Assembly: GCF_900110915.1 (NCBI RefSeq)
Contig: NZ_FOFG01000005.1
Span: 62,001-126,000 of the forward strand
Source of the DNA: Faunimonas pinastri
GTDB lineage: Bacteria; Pseudomonadota; Alphaproteobacteria; Rhizobiales; Afifellaceae
Length of the DNA stretch: 64,000 nucleotides
Direction: 5' to 3'
This document shows, piece after piece, positions 49,926 to 61,251 of this stretch (position 1 is the stretch's first letter; every line of letters begins with the position of its first letter). A program made the translations under genes and the position numbers. The notes under the pieces are model-generated. The model was not told the DNA's origin, did no database searches, and saw only the letters and a list, made by a program, of their open reading frames with translations.

Positions 49926-51269
49926 TCAAGTTACCGCGATGGGTTTGGTCCTGTAGGGGGCGGTTTCCGGCTCCTTGAAGGCGCCACGCGGCCAGGTGAC
50001 GCTGACCACGGCGCCCGTTCGGGGTGCCTTGCGGTTGGTGAAGGTGAGCTCCGCGCCCGAGCGCTCCAGCAGCGTCTTGGCGATGAAGAAGCCCAGCCCC
50101 ATGCCGCCATGCTCGCCCGTCGGCAGCGCGTTCGCGTCGGTCCGCCGCGTCGTCACATAGGGCTCGCCGATCCGGTCCATCACTTCCGGCGAGAAGCCCG
50201 GTCCGTCGTCGCAGATCTTCACCGACACGGTGCGGGAATCCCAGAAGGCTTCCAGCTCCACCGCCTCGCGGGCGAAATCGACGGCGTTCTCCACGAGGTT
50301 GCCGAGGCCGTACATCAGGCCCGGATTGCGAACCGCCACCGGCTCGGCGCCGACGCCGTTCTGCTCCACGCGGATATCGATGCCGAAATCATGATGCGGA
50401 TCGCTGACCTCCTCCAGGATCTGCGAGAAGGACATGCGGCCGAGATGCTCTTCCGGCGCGGAGGAGAGCGAGGTCAGCTTGGACAGGATCTCGCGGCAGC
50501 GGCGCGACTGCGCCTTGAGGAGGCGGATGTCGTCGGCGCGGGGATCGTCGTCGGTGATCTCGCTTTCCAGCTCGTTGGCCACCAGCGCGATGGTGGCGAG
50601 CGGCGTCCCGAGCTCGTGCGCCGCCGCCGCCGCCAGCCCGTCGAGGGCGGAAAGGTGCTGTTCGCGCTGCAGGATCAGTTCGGTCGCCGCCAGCGCTTCC
50701 GCCAGTTCCCGCGCTTCCTGCGCCACGCGGAAGCCGTAGAAGCCGATGAAGCCCAGCGCGCACATGAGCGCGATCCACACGCCGCCGAGATAATGCAGAG
50801 GCGCCACGAACCGGCTGCCAGCGAACCACGGCAGCGGCATGTGCTCGAAGACCAAAGCCGTCGCGGCCGCCAGCACCAGCGCGCCCAGCAGAAACGTCTT
50901 GTCCGGCTGCAGCGTGCCGGCGGACAGCACGACCGGCGCCAGCAGGAGCACGGCGAAGGGGTTTTCCAGCCCGCCCGTGAGATAGAGGAGCCCGCTCAGT
51001 TCCAGGATGTCGAAGGCGAGGATCGCCGAGGACCAGGTCGGGATCAGCCGCACCGAGGAGGGAAAGCGTATCCGCAGCGCGATGTTCAGCCAGGCGGAAA
51101 TCGCGATCAGCGTGAAGCAGGCCCCGAACGGCAGCGGGAAATCGAACCAGAGGCCGACGACCAGCACGGCCGCCGTCTGGCCGCCGATGGCCAGCCAGCG
51201 AATGCGCATCAGCGTGGAAAGCCTGAGGCTTCGCCCGGAGAACTGGCGTTCGATGGTGAGCTGCCGCAT
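49926..51269 (-). CDS. actS: Redox sensor histidine kinase ActS (RegB/PrrB family)
   Basis: The 447-residue protein has about six membrane helices, the quinone-binding heptad region TGGLENPFA, the H box [20 protein letters not shown], the Cys in [11 protein letters not shown] that corresponds to the redox-active Cys of RegB, and ATP-binding boxes ([35 protein letters not shown]). The start [13 protein letters not shown] avoids overlap with the divergent dapB start, unlike the longer ATG at 51365. All key sensing and catalytic residues are present. Confidence 0.92.
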   Translation of the reverse strand: MRQLTIERQFSGRSLRLSTLMRIRWLAIGGQTAAVLVVGLWFDFPLPFGACFTLIAISAWLNIALRIRFPSSVRLIPTWSSAILAFDILELSGLLYLTGGLENPFAVLLLAPVVLSAGTLQPDKTFLLGALVLAAATALVFEHMPLPWFAGSRFVAPLHYLGGVWIALMCALGFIGFYGFRVAQEARELAEALAATELILQREQHLSALDGLAAAAAHELGTPLATIALVANELESEITDDDPRADDIRLLKAQSRRCREILSKLTSLSSAPEEHLGRMSFSQILEEVSDPHHDFGIDIRVEQNGVGAEPVAVRNPGLMYGLGNLVENAVDFAREAVELEAFWDSRTVSVKICDDGPGFSPEVMDRIGEPYVTTRRTDANALPTGEHGGMGLGFFIAKTLLERSGAELTFTNRKAPRTGAVVSVTWPRGAFKEPETAPYRTKPIAVT

Positions 51270-51364
51270 GCGTGCTGTCGATCCGCGAAAGGGCCCTAGC
51301 GTTCGCAGCCCCCGTTTGCTGTTGCAAGTGCGATTGCTATAGAACCGCAGCAAAGGAGTGCTCA

Positions 51365-52177
51365 ATGGCCGAATTGCGGGTGGTCGTCGTGGGAGCGGGA
51401 GGCCGCATGGGCCGGGCGCTGATCAGGGCCGTGGCCGACGAAAGTCGGATGCGGCTGGTCGGCGCGCTGGAGCGTCCGGGCTCCGCCGTGCTGGGAATGG
51501 ACGCGGGAACTCTGGCCGGGATCGAGCCGCTGGGCGTCGCCGTCACCGATCACGCCTCCGATCTCTTCGACGGGGCGGACGCGGTGCTCGACTTCACCTC
51601 GCCCGCCGCGACGCTCGCCTATGCGGAGCTTGCCGGGACGCGCGGCCTCGTCCACGTGATCGGCACGACCGGCATCGAGGCGCAGGACGAGGAAACGCTG
51701 CGGCTGGCCTCCCACGGCGCCCGCATCGTCAAGTCCGGCAACATGAGCCTCGGGGTCAACCTGCTGGCGGGTCTTGTTCGTCAGGCCGCCGCCGCGCTCG
51801 GGCCGGACTTCGACCTGGAAATCCTGGAAATGCACCACCGCCACAAGGTCGATGCGCCGTCCGGCACCGCGCTGCTTCTGGGCGAAGCGGCGGCGGAAGG
51901 TCGCGAGATCGCGCTGGGGCAACATTCCGTGCGCGTGCGCGACGGCCATACCGGGCCGCGCGAGCGCGGCACGATCGGCTTTGCCACGCTGCGCGGCGGC
52001 TCCGTCGTGGGCGACCACATGGTCGTCCTCGCCGGCGAGGGAGAGCGCATCGAACTCACCCACCGCGCGGAAAACCGCACCATCTTCGCCCGCGGCGCCG
52101 TCCGCGCCGCGCTCTGGGCCCACGAGCAGAAGCCCGGCCTTTACAGCATGGCCGACGTCCTCGGCCTTTCGACCTGA
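51365..52177 (+). CDS. dapB: 4-hydroxy-tetrahydrodipicolinate reductase
   Basis: DapB reduces HTPA on the lysine and meso-diaminopimelate pathway. The 270-residue protein has [17 protein letters not shown] (NAD(P)-binding), [16 protein letters not shown] and the active-site His/Lys motif [25 protein letters not shown] precedes the ATG. Eleven bases separate it from gpmA, so they form a transcript. Confidence 0.97.
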   Translation: MAELRVVVVGAGGRMGRALIRAVADESRMRLVGALERPGSAVLGMDAGTLAGIEPLGVAVTDHASDLFDGADAVLDFTSPAATLAYAELAGTRGLVHVIGTTGIEAQDEETLRLASHGARIVKSGNMSLGVNLLAGLVRQAAAALGPDFDLEILEMHHRHKVDAPSGTALLLGEAAAEGREIALGQHSVRVRDGHTGPRERGTIGFATLRGGSVVGDHMVVLAGEGERIELTHRAENRTIFARGAVRAALWAHEQKPGLYSMADVLGLST

Positions 52178-52188
52178 ACGGAGACACC

Positions 52189-52809
52189 ATGGAACGCCTT
52201 CTCGTGCTCGTGCGCCACGGCCAGAGCGAATGGAACCTGCAGAACCTCTTCACCGGCTGGCGCGACCCGGACCTGACGGAGAAGGGCGTGGAGGAAGCCA
52301 AGGCTGCCGGCCGCCGCCTCGCCGCATCGGGCCTCGGCTTCGACATCGCCTATACCAGCATGCTCGGCCGCGCCCAGCGCACGCTCGGCCTCGTGCTGGA
52401 CGAACTCGGCCAGACCGGGCTGGAGACGATCAAGAAGCAGGAGCTGAACGAGCGCGACTACGGCGAGCTTTCCGGCCTCAACAAGGACGACGCGCGCGCC
52501 AAATGGGGCGAGGAGCAGGTCCATGTCTGGCGCCGCTCCTATGACGTGCCCCCGCCCGGCGGCGAGAGCCTGCGCGACACCGGCGCCCGCGTCTGGCCCT
52601 ATTACATGACCGACATCCTGCCGGGCGTGATGAACGGCAAGCGCACGCTGGTCGCCGCCCACGGCAATTCGCTACGAGCGCTGATGATGGTGCTGGACAA
52701 GCTGACGCCGAAGACGGTGATCGATCTGGAACTCGCCACCGGCGTCCCTGTCGTCTACCGCCTCAACGCGGATACGACCGTGGCGGAGAAGCTGGTCCTG
52801 AAGGGCTGA
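52189..52809 (+). CDS. gpmA: 2,3-bisphosphoglycerate-dependent phosphoglycerate mutase
   Basis: GpmA interconverts 3- and 2-phosphoglycerate in glycolysis. The 206-residue protein has the phospho-His motif [18 protein letters not shown] at residues 7-24, [11 protein letters not shown], and the second His in [13 protein letters not shown]. It is shorter than the E. coli enzyme (about 250), which is the usual size in alphaproteobacteria. It follows dapB on the same strand. Confidence 0.95.
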   Translation: MERLLVLVRHGQSEWNLQNLFTGWRDPDLTEKGVEEAKAAGRRLAASGLGFDIAYTSMLGRAQRTLGLVLDELGQTGLETIKKQELNERDYGELSGLNKDDARAKWGEEQVHVWRRSYDVPPPGGESLRDTGARVWPYYMTDILPGVMNGKRTLVAAHGNSLRALMMVLDKLTPKTVIDLELATGVPVVYRLNADTTVAEKLVLKG

Positions 52810-52819
52810 GGCCCGGTTT

Positions 52820-52844
52820 GGCCGGGCGCCCTCGCCGCCCGGCC
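52820..52844 (+). terminator. GC hairpin after gpmA
   Basis: GGCCGGGCG (52820-52828) pairs with CGCCCGGCC (52836-52844). No T run follows, so termination strength is uncertain. It separates gpmA from the secreted protein gene. Confidence 0.4.
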
Positions 52845-52902
52845 GTCATCAACCTGTCAAAGGGCATCCATAGGAGTTCGCCGTCTGAATTGGGGGCTCC
52901 TT

Positions 52903-54225
52903 GTGAAGAAATCGTCTCGCCTGGCAGTGCTTGCGCTCACCTGCTCGATCTCCGCTCCGGCGGTCGCCGCCGACCTTCAGGTCCTGAAAGCGGACGATCC
53001 GACGCAGGACTGGAAGGTCGTCGAATATCCGGGCGGCAAGCAGGCGACCTATACGGTCGGCATCGGCTCCGCCGCCTTCCGCGCTCCCGGCGACCCCGCC
53101 GACATGATCTGGACCATGTCCGATCGCGGCCCGAACTTCACCTGCGACGACGCCAGGGACATCATGGGCGAGGCGAGCCAGGCGATGTGCAAGGGCATCA
53201 AGAACTCGCGCTTCTACCCGACGCCCGACTATACGCCCTCCATCTACCACGTGCAGCTCGACCGACAGGCGGGCACCTTCGCCGTGAAGGACGTGATCGC
53301 CATCAAGACGCGCTCGGGCAAGCCGGTCTCCGGCCTGATCAATCCGCAGACCGCCGCGATCACCGATCAGCCGATCGACCTCAAGGGCAACAAGCTGCCC
53401 CTGGATCCGGATGCCGTGGATTCCGAAGGCCTCGTGCGCCTCTCCGACGGCACGTTCTGGATCTCCGAGGAGATGGGCCCGTCCATCATCCACCTGACCG
53501 CCGACGGACGCATGGTGAAGCGCTTCGTGCCCGCCGATGCCGCCGGCGACTACGCCAAAACGGATGCGGAGATCTCCGCCACCCTGCCGGCGATCCTGTC
53601 GAAGCGGCAACCGAATCGCGGCACGGAAGCGCTGGCCGTGTCCCCGGACGGGAAGTTCCTCTACTTCATGGTCCAGAACCCGCTCGCGAACCCGGATGCG
53701 GACGTCTACAAGAAGGCCAGGAACACCCGCATCTTCAAGATGGACCGCGCGACCGAGACGCTCGTCGGCGAGTATGTCTATCAGCTCGACGATCCCATGA
53801 GCTTCGAGGCCGATCCCTCCCGGAAGCAGAACAATCCGCGCGTTTCCGAAATGTCGGCTCTCGGCCCGGACCGACTGCTTGTGCTGGAGCGGACGGACAA
53901 GGACACCAAGCTGCACGAGATCGCGCTGGACGGCGCGACCAATATCCTCGCCACGCCGTGGGACGACCTCGCCACCAGCCCCAGCCTGGAGCAGCGGAAC
54001 GATCTGTCCGGGACGGATGTGAAGCCCGTCACCAAGACGCTGCGCTACGATTCGTTCAAGGACGGCAAGGGTGTGCCGGACAAGACGGAAGGCGTCGCTT
54101 TCCTCGGCGACGGTTCCATGGCGCTGATCAACGACAACGATTTCGGCATCACCGGCGAAGTCACCAGGATCGCCATCGTCAAGGGCCTCGTGACGCCCGA
54201 CCCGGACGTCTACTCCGGGAAGTGA
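52903..54225 (+). CDS. Secreted esterase-like phytase-family protein
   Basis: The 440-residue protein has a signal peptide (MKKSSRLAVLALTCSISA, cut near AVAA) and matches the esterase-like activity of phytase family (PF13449), a beta-propeller. Motifs include IWTMSDRGPNF, VDSEGLVRLSDGTFWISEEM, GTEALAVSPDGK and EGVAFLGDGSMALINDNDFGI. The substrate is probably a phosphate ester but is not established. The start is GTG. It is a single gene closed by the terminator at 54250-54277. Confidence 0.87.
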   Translation: MKKSSRLAVLALTCSISAPAVAADLQVLKADDPTQDWKVVEYPGGKQATYTVGIGSAAFRAPGDPADMIWTMSDRGPNFTCDDARDIMGEASQAMCKGIKNSRFYPTPDYTPSIYHVQLDRQAGTFAVKDVIAIKTRSGKPVSGLINPQTAAITDQPIDLKGNKLPLDPDAVDSEGLVRLSDGTFWISEEMGPSIIHLTADGRMVKRFVPADAAGDYAKTDAEISATLPAILSKRQPNRGTEALAVSPDGKFLYFMVQNPLANPDADVYKKARNTRIFKMDRATETLVGEYVYQLDDPMSFEADPSRKQNNPRVSEMSALGPDRLLVLERTDKDTKLHEIALDGATNILATPWDDLATSPSLEQRNDLSGTDVKPVTKTLRYDSFKDGKGVPDKTEGVAFLGDGSMALINDNDFGITGEVTRIAIVKGLVTPDPDVYSGK

Positions 54226-54249
54226 ACTCTCCACGCGAGAGAAGTACGG

Positions 54250-54277
54250 AAGGGCGGCTCCCGGGCCGCCCTTTTTC
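54250..54277 (+). terminator. Terminator after the phytase-family gene
   Basis: AAGGGCGGC (54250-54258), loop TCCCGG, GCCGCCCTT (54265-54273), then a T tract. A clear Rho-independent terminator. Confidence 0.85.
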
Positions 54278-54398
54278 TTGGGCGCGGATGCCACACCGGG
54301 GACAATTCAACGTCGCGCCGCCAGGATCGACTTCCACAGTCGACCATCCCGGCTAGAACAAAGACTTGTTTGCCAAGCATCTTCCGGGGGGCAGGTGC

Positions 54399-55235
54399 AT
54401 GAACTTCTATTACGCCAAGGCCGGCGCGCCGCACGGCCCGGTATCCCGTAACACCATCGACGCGCTCTTCGCGCGCGGCGAGATCGATCGGCAGACGCTG
54501 GTCTGGCAGGAAGGCTGGCCGGACTGGCAGCCATATTACCAGATCAGCAACGCTTCCGGAGAACGGCCCATCCTGCCTCGCCTTCCTGCTGCTTCTGCGT
54601 TGCAGGAGAAGAGAGGTGGACCAGTCCTGCGGTTGTTCGCGCGCATGCTCGATATCGAACTGGCATTGATCCCCGTCCTGGTTCTGTTCGTCGTCCTGCA
54701 GAAAAGTGGCTGGATCCCGAGCCAACCGGTGCTTGAGACCTACGACCCGCTTCCCGACATGGCGCTGTTCTGTTCGGCGTACCTGTTCAACGCCATTCTG
54801 GCTGCGATTTTCGGCAACTCGCCCGGCAAGAAGATCCTTGGCCTGCGCCCCGTTCGCTCCGACGGAAGCGGCAGGCTTGGCCTTGTCGGCATGGTCAAGC
54901 GGGAGCTGTCGATCTACCTCGCGGCAACCTCCTTCACCGTTCCAGGTGTTTTCGGGCAGATCTACGCATTCCGGGTCCTGCGCAGCATGCTCGCGGGGAA
55001 GCGGCCGCCCTATGACCGTGGGAGATCCGATGTCTTGGCAAGCTCCATCGGAAAGGCGCGGATGGCCGCCGGAATTCTGGTGCCGGTCATGCTCCTTGCC
55101 GGCGCTCTGGTCCTGGCGGACCTCGGCGAGCAGTTGAAGCGCAAGCCGGTGTTTCAGCGCGAGCAGACGCTGGAGGGCGAATCCGACGGCTGGACGGACA
55201 TGGACGGCAATCCGGTGACCTTGCCCAGCTACTGA
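54399..55235 (+). CDS. GYF_2-RDD membrane protein
   Basis: The 278-residue protein starts with a GYF_2 (DUF4339) domain (MNFYYAKAGAPHGPVSR; LVWQEGWPDWQPYY, residues about 1-48) and continues with an RDD membrane domain: RLFARMLDIELALIPVLVLF, NSPGKKILGLRPV and a third hydrophobic segment near 230. Such proteins are uncharacterised; the GYF part probably binds proline-rich peptides and the RDD part sits in the membrane. GGGGGCAGG precedes the ATG. The gene converges on mbfA with a six-base gap. Confidence 0.82.
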   Translation: MNFYYAKAGAPHGPVSRNTIDALFARGEIDRQTLVWQEGWPDWQPYYQISNASGERPILPRLPAASALQEKRGGPVLRLFARMLDIELALIPVLVLFVVLQKSGWIPSQPVLETYDPLPDMALFCSAYLFNAILAAIFGNSPGKKILGLRPVRSDGSGRLGLVGMVKRELSIYLAATSFTVPGVFGQIYAFRVLRSMLAGKRPPYDRGRSDVLASSIGKARMAAGILVPVMLLAGALVLADLGEQLKRKPVFQREQTLEGESDGWTDMDGNPVTLPSY

Positions 55236-55241
55236 GGGCGG

Positions 55242-56219
55242 CTACGCGCTGCCGATCAGGATGCCGACGGCGAAGACCAGAGCGCCGCCGACGATGATCT
55301 GAAAGGCCGCCCGGAAGAACGGCGTTTCCATGAAGCGCCACCGGATCCAGGCGATCGCGACGAGTTCGAAGATCACAACGATGAAGGCGAGCCCTGTCGC
55401 CGTCCAGAATTGCGGAATGAGGTAGGGCAGCGCATGGCCGAGGCCGCCGATGGCGGTCATCAGCCCACAGGAGATGCCGCGCGCCAGCGGGGAGCCCCGC
55501 CCGGTCAGCGCCCCGTCGTCCGAAAGCGCCTCGGTGAAACCCATGGAGATGCCGGCGCCGATGGCGGCCGCAAGTCCGACCAGAAAGGTGTTCCAGGTAT
55601 TCTGCGTGGCGAAGGCCGCGGCGAAGACGGGCGCCAGCGTGGAAACCGAGCCGTCCATCAAGCCTGCGAGGCCCGGCTGCACATAGGTCATGACGAAGCG
55701 GCGGTGGGCCAGCGCGTCCTCGGTGCTGCGCCGGTCCGTGGTCAGGGAGGTACCCTCCAGCGCTTCCGCCTTCTGGACGTGACCGGCTTCCGCGGCCGCG
55801 AGATCGCCAAGGAGCTTGCGCGTTTCCGCGTCCTTGGTTCGCTGAGCCGCCCGCGTGTAGAAATTGGCGGCGTCCTCCTCCATCGCCTCCGCTTCCTTGC
55901 GGACGCGGTCGAGGCCGAGCTGGCTGATCAGCCAGTACGGTCGCCGGTGATAAAAACCGGAGACGTGCTCGCGCCGAATGACGGGGATCGTTTCGCCGAA
56001 GCGCACGCGAAAGCGCTCGATCAGGAGGCGGCGGTGCTCGTCCTCCTCGGCCGCCATGCCGTCGAAGATACCGGCGCTTTCGGGATAGTCCGCCCGGAGC
56101 TTCTCCGCATAGGTCGCGTAGATGCGCCCGTCTTCCTCCTCGGAGGAGATGGCAAGCGCGACGATTTCCTCCTCGGTCAGTTCCGAAAAGCGTTTCCGGT
56201 GATGAAAACCCGGGATCAT
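55242..56219 (-). CDS. mbfA: Membrane-bound ferritin-like iron exporter MbfA
   Basis: The 325-residue protein joins an N-terminal ferritin-like di-iron domain (ELTEEEIVALAISSEEEDGR; MAAEEDEHRRLLIERF; residues about 12-150) to a C-terminal VIT1-like membrane domain (LAGLMDGSVSTLAPVFAAAF, GLAAAIGAGISMGFTEALS). In Bradyrhizobium and Agrobacterium MbfA exports iron and is repressed by Irr. irr is also in this window, 21 kb away, but I do not see a convincing Irr box before mbfA. Confidence 0.9.
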   Translation of the reverse strand: MIPGFHHRKRFSELTEEEIVALAISSEEEDGRIYATYAEKLRADYPESAGIFDGMAAEEDEHRRLLIERFRVRFGETIPVIRREHVSGFYHRRPYWLISQLGLDRVRKEAEAMEEDAANFYTRAAQRTKDAETRKLLGDLAAAEAGHVQKAEALEGTSLTTDRRSTEDALAHRRFVMTYVQPGLAGLMDGSVSTLAPVFAAAFATQNTWNTFLVGLAAAIGAGISMGFTEALSDDGALTGRGSPLARGISCGLMTAIGGLGHALPYLIPQFWTATGLAFIVVIFELVAIAWIRWRFMETPFFRAAFQIIVGGALVFAVGILIGSA

Positions 56220-56339
56220 CTGCCTCTTCCGTCCATCAGCCTTCCAGCTGTAGCGAGCGAAACCGGTGCGGCAAAGACGATAAAATCAGGAGATGTCCGG
56301 TCGAGTTAGCACCCGGCCGGAAAGCCGCGGCAAAAGCGT

Positions 56340-56486
56340 TCAGCCCTTCGGCCCTTCGTCCTTGCCGCCCTGCTTCTTCTCCGCCTCGCGGGCCTCCTTG
56401 CCCTCCGGCGCCTTTTCAAGCTCGTGCTCGACGATCTTGCGCGAGCCCTCGGCCTTTTCCTCGTCGAGATTGTCGGGAGCGGTCAT
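56340..56486 (-). CDS. Small highly charged protein (48 residues)
   Basis: A 48-codon frame with an excellent ribosome site (GGAGG, six bases before ATG). The product MTAPDNLDEEKAEGSRKIVE... is rich in Glu and Lys, has no hydrophobic core, and ends KQGGKDEGPKG. It is probably a real but disordered protein. No function is recognised. It lies downstream of udgX. Confidence 0.6.
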   Translation of the reverse strand: MTAPDNLDEEKAEGSRKIVEHELEKAPEGKEAREAEKKQGGKDEGPKG

Positions 56487-56559
56487 GGCGTCCTCCATCT
56501 GTCTGCGCGAAGAACCGACAGAAGGGTCACCGGTTCCCGGCGTGCCTCGCAGCTCGGCG

Positions 56560-57249
56560 TTATCGCGCGTGGCGGAGATCGGCGACGAAATCGCGATAGG
56601 CGCGCTCGCGCTGCTCCAGGTCTGGCGTGCGGAGCAGGAAGGACGGATGCACCGTCAGCATCACGCGGAAGCCGCGCGGATCGTCGGAGGGCCGGCCGCG
56701 CTCGCTCATCACCTTGACCGCGCGACCGTACACGGCCTGAGCCGCCGTCGCTCCCATCGCGATGACGACTTCCGGATGCACCACGGCAAGTTCGCGCTCC
56801 AGCCACCATTTGCAGGCCTCGATCTCCGGCCGGTCCGGCTTCTTGTGGATGCGCCGCTTGCCGCGCGGCTCGAACTTGAAGTGCTTCACCGCATTGGTGA
56901 CGTAGACCGTATCGCGGTCGATCCCCGCTTCGGCCAGCGCGCGGTCGAGAAGCTGCCCCGCCGGGCCGACGAAAGGCAGGCCGGCGAGATCCTCCTTGTC
57001 GCCCGGCTGCTCGCCCACCAGCATTACCCGCGCGTCCGACGGACCTACGCCGAAGACGGTCTGCGTCGCGTCCTTGTAGAGGTCACAGCGCGTGCAATGC
57101 GCGGCATCCTCGCGCAAGGCCGCGATCGTCGTGTTCGGGCCGATATCGAGGCCGCTATCGGCTACATCGAGATTGCGGGCGGCAGCCGGCGTCGCGCCGA
57201 AGAGATCGGGCGAAAAGCTGTCTGGCGTGGCGTGTTGCTTGCGGGACAT
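56560..57249 (-). CDS. UdgX family uracil-DNA binding protein/glycosylase
   Basis: The 229-residue protein has CTRC (52-55), motif GEQPGDKED (79-87), FVGPAGQLLDRAL, KRRIHKKP (131-138) and HPSFLLR. The KRRIH loop is the UdgX hallmark: its His (here 135) forms a covalent bond with the abasic site after uracil removal in Mycobacterium UdgX, giving tight uracil-DNA binding. It is probably a family-5-like repair or sanitation protein with an iron-sulfur cluster. Confidence 0.88.
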   Translation of the reverse strand: MSRKQHATPDSFSPDLFGATPAAARNLDVADSGLDIGPNTTIAALREDAAHCTRCDLYKDATQTVFGVGPSDARVMLVGEQPGDKEDLAGLPFVGPAGQLLDRALAEAGIDRDTVYVTNAVKHFKFEPRGKRRIHKKPDRPEIEACKWWLERELAVVHPEVVIAMGATAAQAVYGRAVKVMSERGRPSDDPRGFRVMLTVHPSFLLRTPDLEQRERAYRDFVADLRHAR

Positions 57250-57309
57250 GGCGCTCTCCTCCGGGTGGAAATGCCCGGGCGGGGAACGCCGTTCCCTCCT
57301 CGCCCCGGC

Positions 57310-57816
57310 TCAGGCGAGGACCTTCTGCATGAAAACGAGATCCAGCCAGCGATCGAACTTGCGGCCGACCTCCGGCATGCGCCCCGTCTCGGTGAAGCCG
57401 AGCCGCTTGTGCAGCGCCAGCGAGCCCGGATTGTCCCCGGCGATGCCGCCCAGCATCACATGCAGGCCCGCCTGACGCGCTTCCGCTTCCAGAGCCTGCA
57501 TCAGGGAGGTGGCGACGCCGCGACGGCGGGCGCTTTCCGCGACATAGACGGAATGCTCCACCGTGTGGCGATAGCCGTCGAAGGCACGGAAGGCGCCGTA
57601 GCTGGCATAACCGAGCACCGGTTCGCCCTCGTCCGCGCCTCCGAGCGCGACGAGCACGGGGAAACCCGCCTCGACCCGCGCCCGCCACCACTGGCGGCGG
57701 TTCTCCCAATCCACGACGACCTCGTTCCAGATCGCCGTCGTGTGCTCCACGGCATGGTTGTAGATGTCGCGGATCGCGGCGAGGTCGGCTTCTGTGGCGT
57801 GGCGGATCGCGGTCAT
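57310..57816 (-). CDS. GNAT acetyltransferase (phosphinothricin acetyltransferase-like)
   Basis: The 168-residue GNAT protein has IRHATEADLAAIRDIYNHAV at the start, VEHSVYVAESARRRGVATSL (acetyl-CoA binding, RRRGVA) and LHKRLGFTETGRMPEVGRKF, the phosphinothricin/methionine-sulfoximine acetyltransferase pattern. The natural substrate is likely an amino acid analogue or a free amine. Its start overlaps the stop of the next GNAT gene by four bases (ATGA). Confidence 0.83.
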   Translation of the reverse strand: MTAIRHATEADLAAIRDIYNHAVEHTTAIWNEVVVDWENRRQWWRARVEAGFPVLVALGGADEGEPVLGYASYGAFRAFDGYRHTVEHSVYVAESARRRGVATSLMQALEAEARQAGLHVMLGGIAGDNPGSLALHKRLGFTETGRMPEVGRKFDRWLDLVFMQKVLA

Positions 57817-58358
57817 GGCTCGATCTTCTTGTAGAAAAAGGTGGCCGAGGCAAGCACGCCCTCGGGGGTGAAGCTGTGGCCCGGCAGAACGCCGGTCTCC
57901 GTCCAGCCGCAGCTTCGATAAAGCGCTTCGCCGGGCGAGCCGCTCTGCGTGTCGAGGATCAGCAGCGTGCGTCCCGAGGCCAGCGCGGAAGCCTCGGCGG
58001 CGGCCAGCAGTCGCCGGCCCAGCCCGCGGCGGCGGACCGAGGAATGAACCAGCATCTTGCCGATCTCCGCCCGGTGCGGCGCATTGGGCTGCGGCGCGAG
58101 CGTAACCACGACGGTGCCGAGAATCCGGCCGCCCGCAGCGCGGGCGACGAGGATCGTCCGCGTTCCATCGGCGACGCCCGGCAACTGGCCGCGCCAGAAG
58201 GTTTCCGCCTCCGTCGTCGTGAACCCGGCCATGAAATTGACAGACGCTCCGCCCGCGACGGCATCGACCAGCACTGCCGCGAGATCCGGCAGCGCCGCCT
58301 CGGCCGCTTCAGGCTCGAGCGCCTCGATCGTCAGGTCTTCCCCGGCTCCTTCCGCCAT
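57813..58358 (-). CDS. GNAT acetyltransferase
   Basis: The 181-residue protein has the GNAT core with KMLVHSSVRRRGLGRRLLAAAE (acetyl-CoA binding), LILDTQSGSPGEALYRSCGW and GVLPGHSFTPEGVLASATFFYKK. It resembles acetyltransferases of unknown substrate found in tandem pairs. It is followed by the phosphinothricin-like GNAT in an overlap, so both are expressed together. Divergent from the LysR gene at 58451. Confidence 0.82.
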   Translation of the reverse strand: MAEGAGEDLTIEALEPEAAEAALPDLAAVLVDAVAGGASVNFMAGFTTTEAETFWRGQLPGVADGTRTILVARAAGGRILGTVVVTLAPQPNAPHRAEIGKMLVHSSVRRRGLGRRLLAAAEASALASGRTLLILDTQSGSPGEALYRSCGWTETGVLPGHSFTPEGVLASATFFYKKIEP

Positions 58359-58450
58359 GCCGTCTCACCCACATTCCGCGTTCGCATCACTGACCCGTAT
58401 GCTAACATCTTCTTCATTGGAAAACCCGAATGCTCGCATAAGACTTCCTT

Positions 58451-59359
58451 ATGGATATTGACCAGCTTAGAACCTTCGACCGAATTGCCCGCGAAGGCAG
58501 CTTCACGCGCGCCGCCGCCCGGCTCAACGTCACGCAGGCAACCGTTTCCATGCGCATCCGCGCATTGGAGGACCTGCTCGGCGGCTCGCTGTTCGAGCGC
58601 GGCCGCCGTATCCGGCTGACGGAACGGGGCATGACGTTCCTGCCCTATGCGCGGCGGGTGCTGACCGCGATCCTGGAAGGCGAGGACGCACTGCGTTCGG
58701 CGGAGCGAGGCCGTGTCGCGGTCGGCGCGCTCCGCAGCCTTTCCATCTCGCTGATCGGCGATCCCCTCGTCCGCTTCACCGATGGCCATCCCCTGGTGGA
58801 GTTCAACATCCTCGAAGGGCACCATCGCGATGTCGCGGGCTGGGTACACGACCGCAGCATCGATCTCGCCATCATGGGCTGGCCCAACCTCGATCCGCTG
58901 CTGGACGAAATGAAGCCGATCGCCATCTTCCGCGAGCGGGTGCCGCTTGTCGCCTCGCGCCGGCTGGCGGAGGCGATCGGCCCGGAGCCGACGCTGGAGC
59001 GCATCTTCGCCGCCGCGCCGCACTTCCTGCTGCTGGGCTGGTGGCAGGTCCTGCCGGAAGCGCTGTCCGCGCTCCGCCTGCGCGCCCGCGCCGCCTCCAA
59101 TATGCCGGGCGAGCCGGCGCTGTCGCTGATCCGCGCCGGTCGGGGCATCGGGCACTATATCGAGACGCGGATCCGGGACGAGCTGGCAAGCGGCGAACTG
59201 GTGGATCTCCGGCCCGTGGACGGCCCCGTGCTGCACCGCGATTCCGCGCTTGTCGCCGCCGCGCCCGGCGCGCTCGACCGTCCCCTCGTCGACGATCTCG
59301 CGCAGGCCGTCGTCGCCCATGCGCGCGAACTCGGAATCCTGCACGAAGCTCTTCGCTGA
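58451..59359 (+). CDS. LysR-family transcriptional regulator
   Basis: The 302-residue protein has the N-terminal winged helix-turn-helix (FDRIAREGSFTRAAARLNVT, then VSMRIRALEDLLG) and a substrate-binding domain. LysR regulators often control the divergent gene: here the two GNATs 93 bases away. No inducer can be named. The start is the ATG of MDIDQLRTFDRI. Confidence 0.88.
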   Translation: MDIDQLRTFDRIAREGSFTRAAARLNVTQATVSMRIRALEDLLGGSLFERGRRIRLTERGMTFLPYARRVLTAILEGEDALRSAERGRVAVGALRSLSISLIGDPLVRFTDGHPLVEFNILEGHHRDVAGWVHDRSIDLAIMGWPNLDPLLDEMKPIAIFRERVPLVASRRLAEAIGPEPTLERIFAAAPHFLLLGWWQVLPEALSALRLRARAASNMPGEPALSLIRAGRGIGHYIETRIRDELASGELVDLRPVDGPVLHRDSALVAAAPGALDRPLVDDLAQAVVAHARELGILHEALR

Positions 59360-59433
59360 GCCGGGCGCCCGCCACCGCGCTCCCCCACCGCATTCCGCTT
59401 TGCCGCTTGCCCGCGCAATGCTAAATGCCGCGC

Positions 59434-61236
<1,803 letters not shown>

Positions 61237-61251
61237 GCGGTCGAGGCGGCC

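Noticed and set aside
51270-51365. Longer start for actS at 51365
   Set aside because: It would overlap the dapB ribosome site and start; the 32 extra codons are rich in Cys/Arg/Ser and unlike the family.
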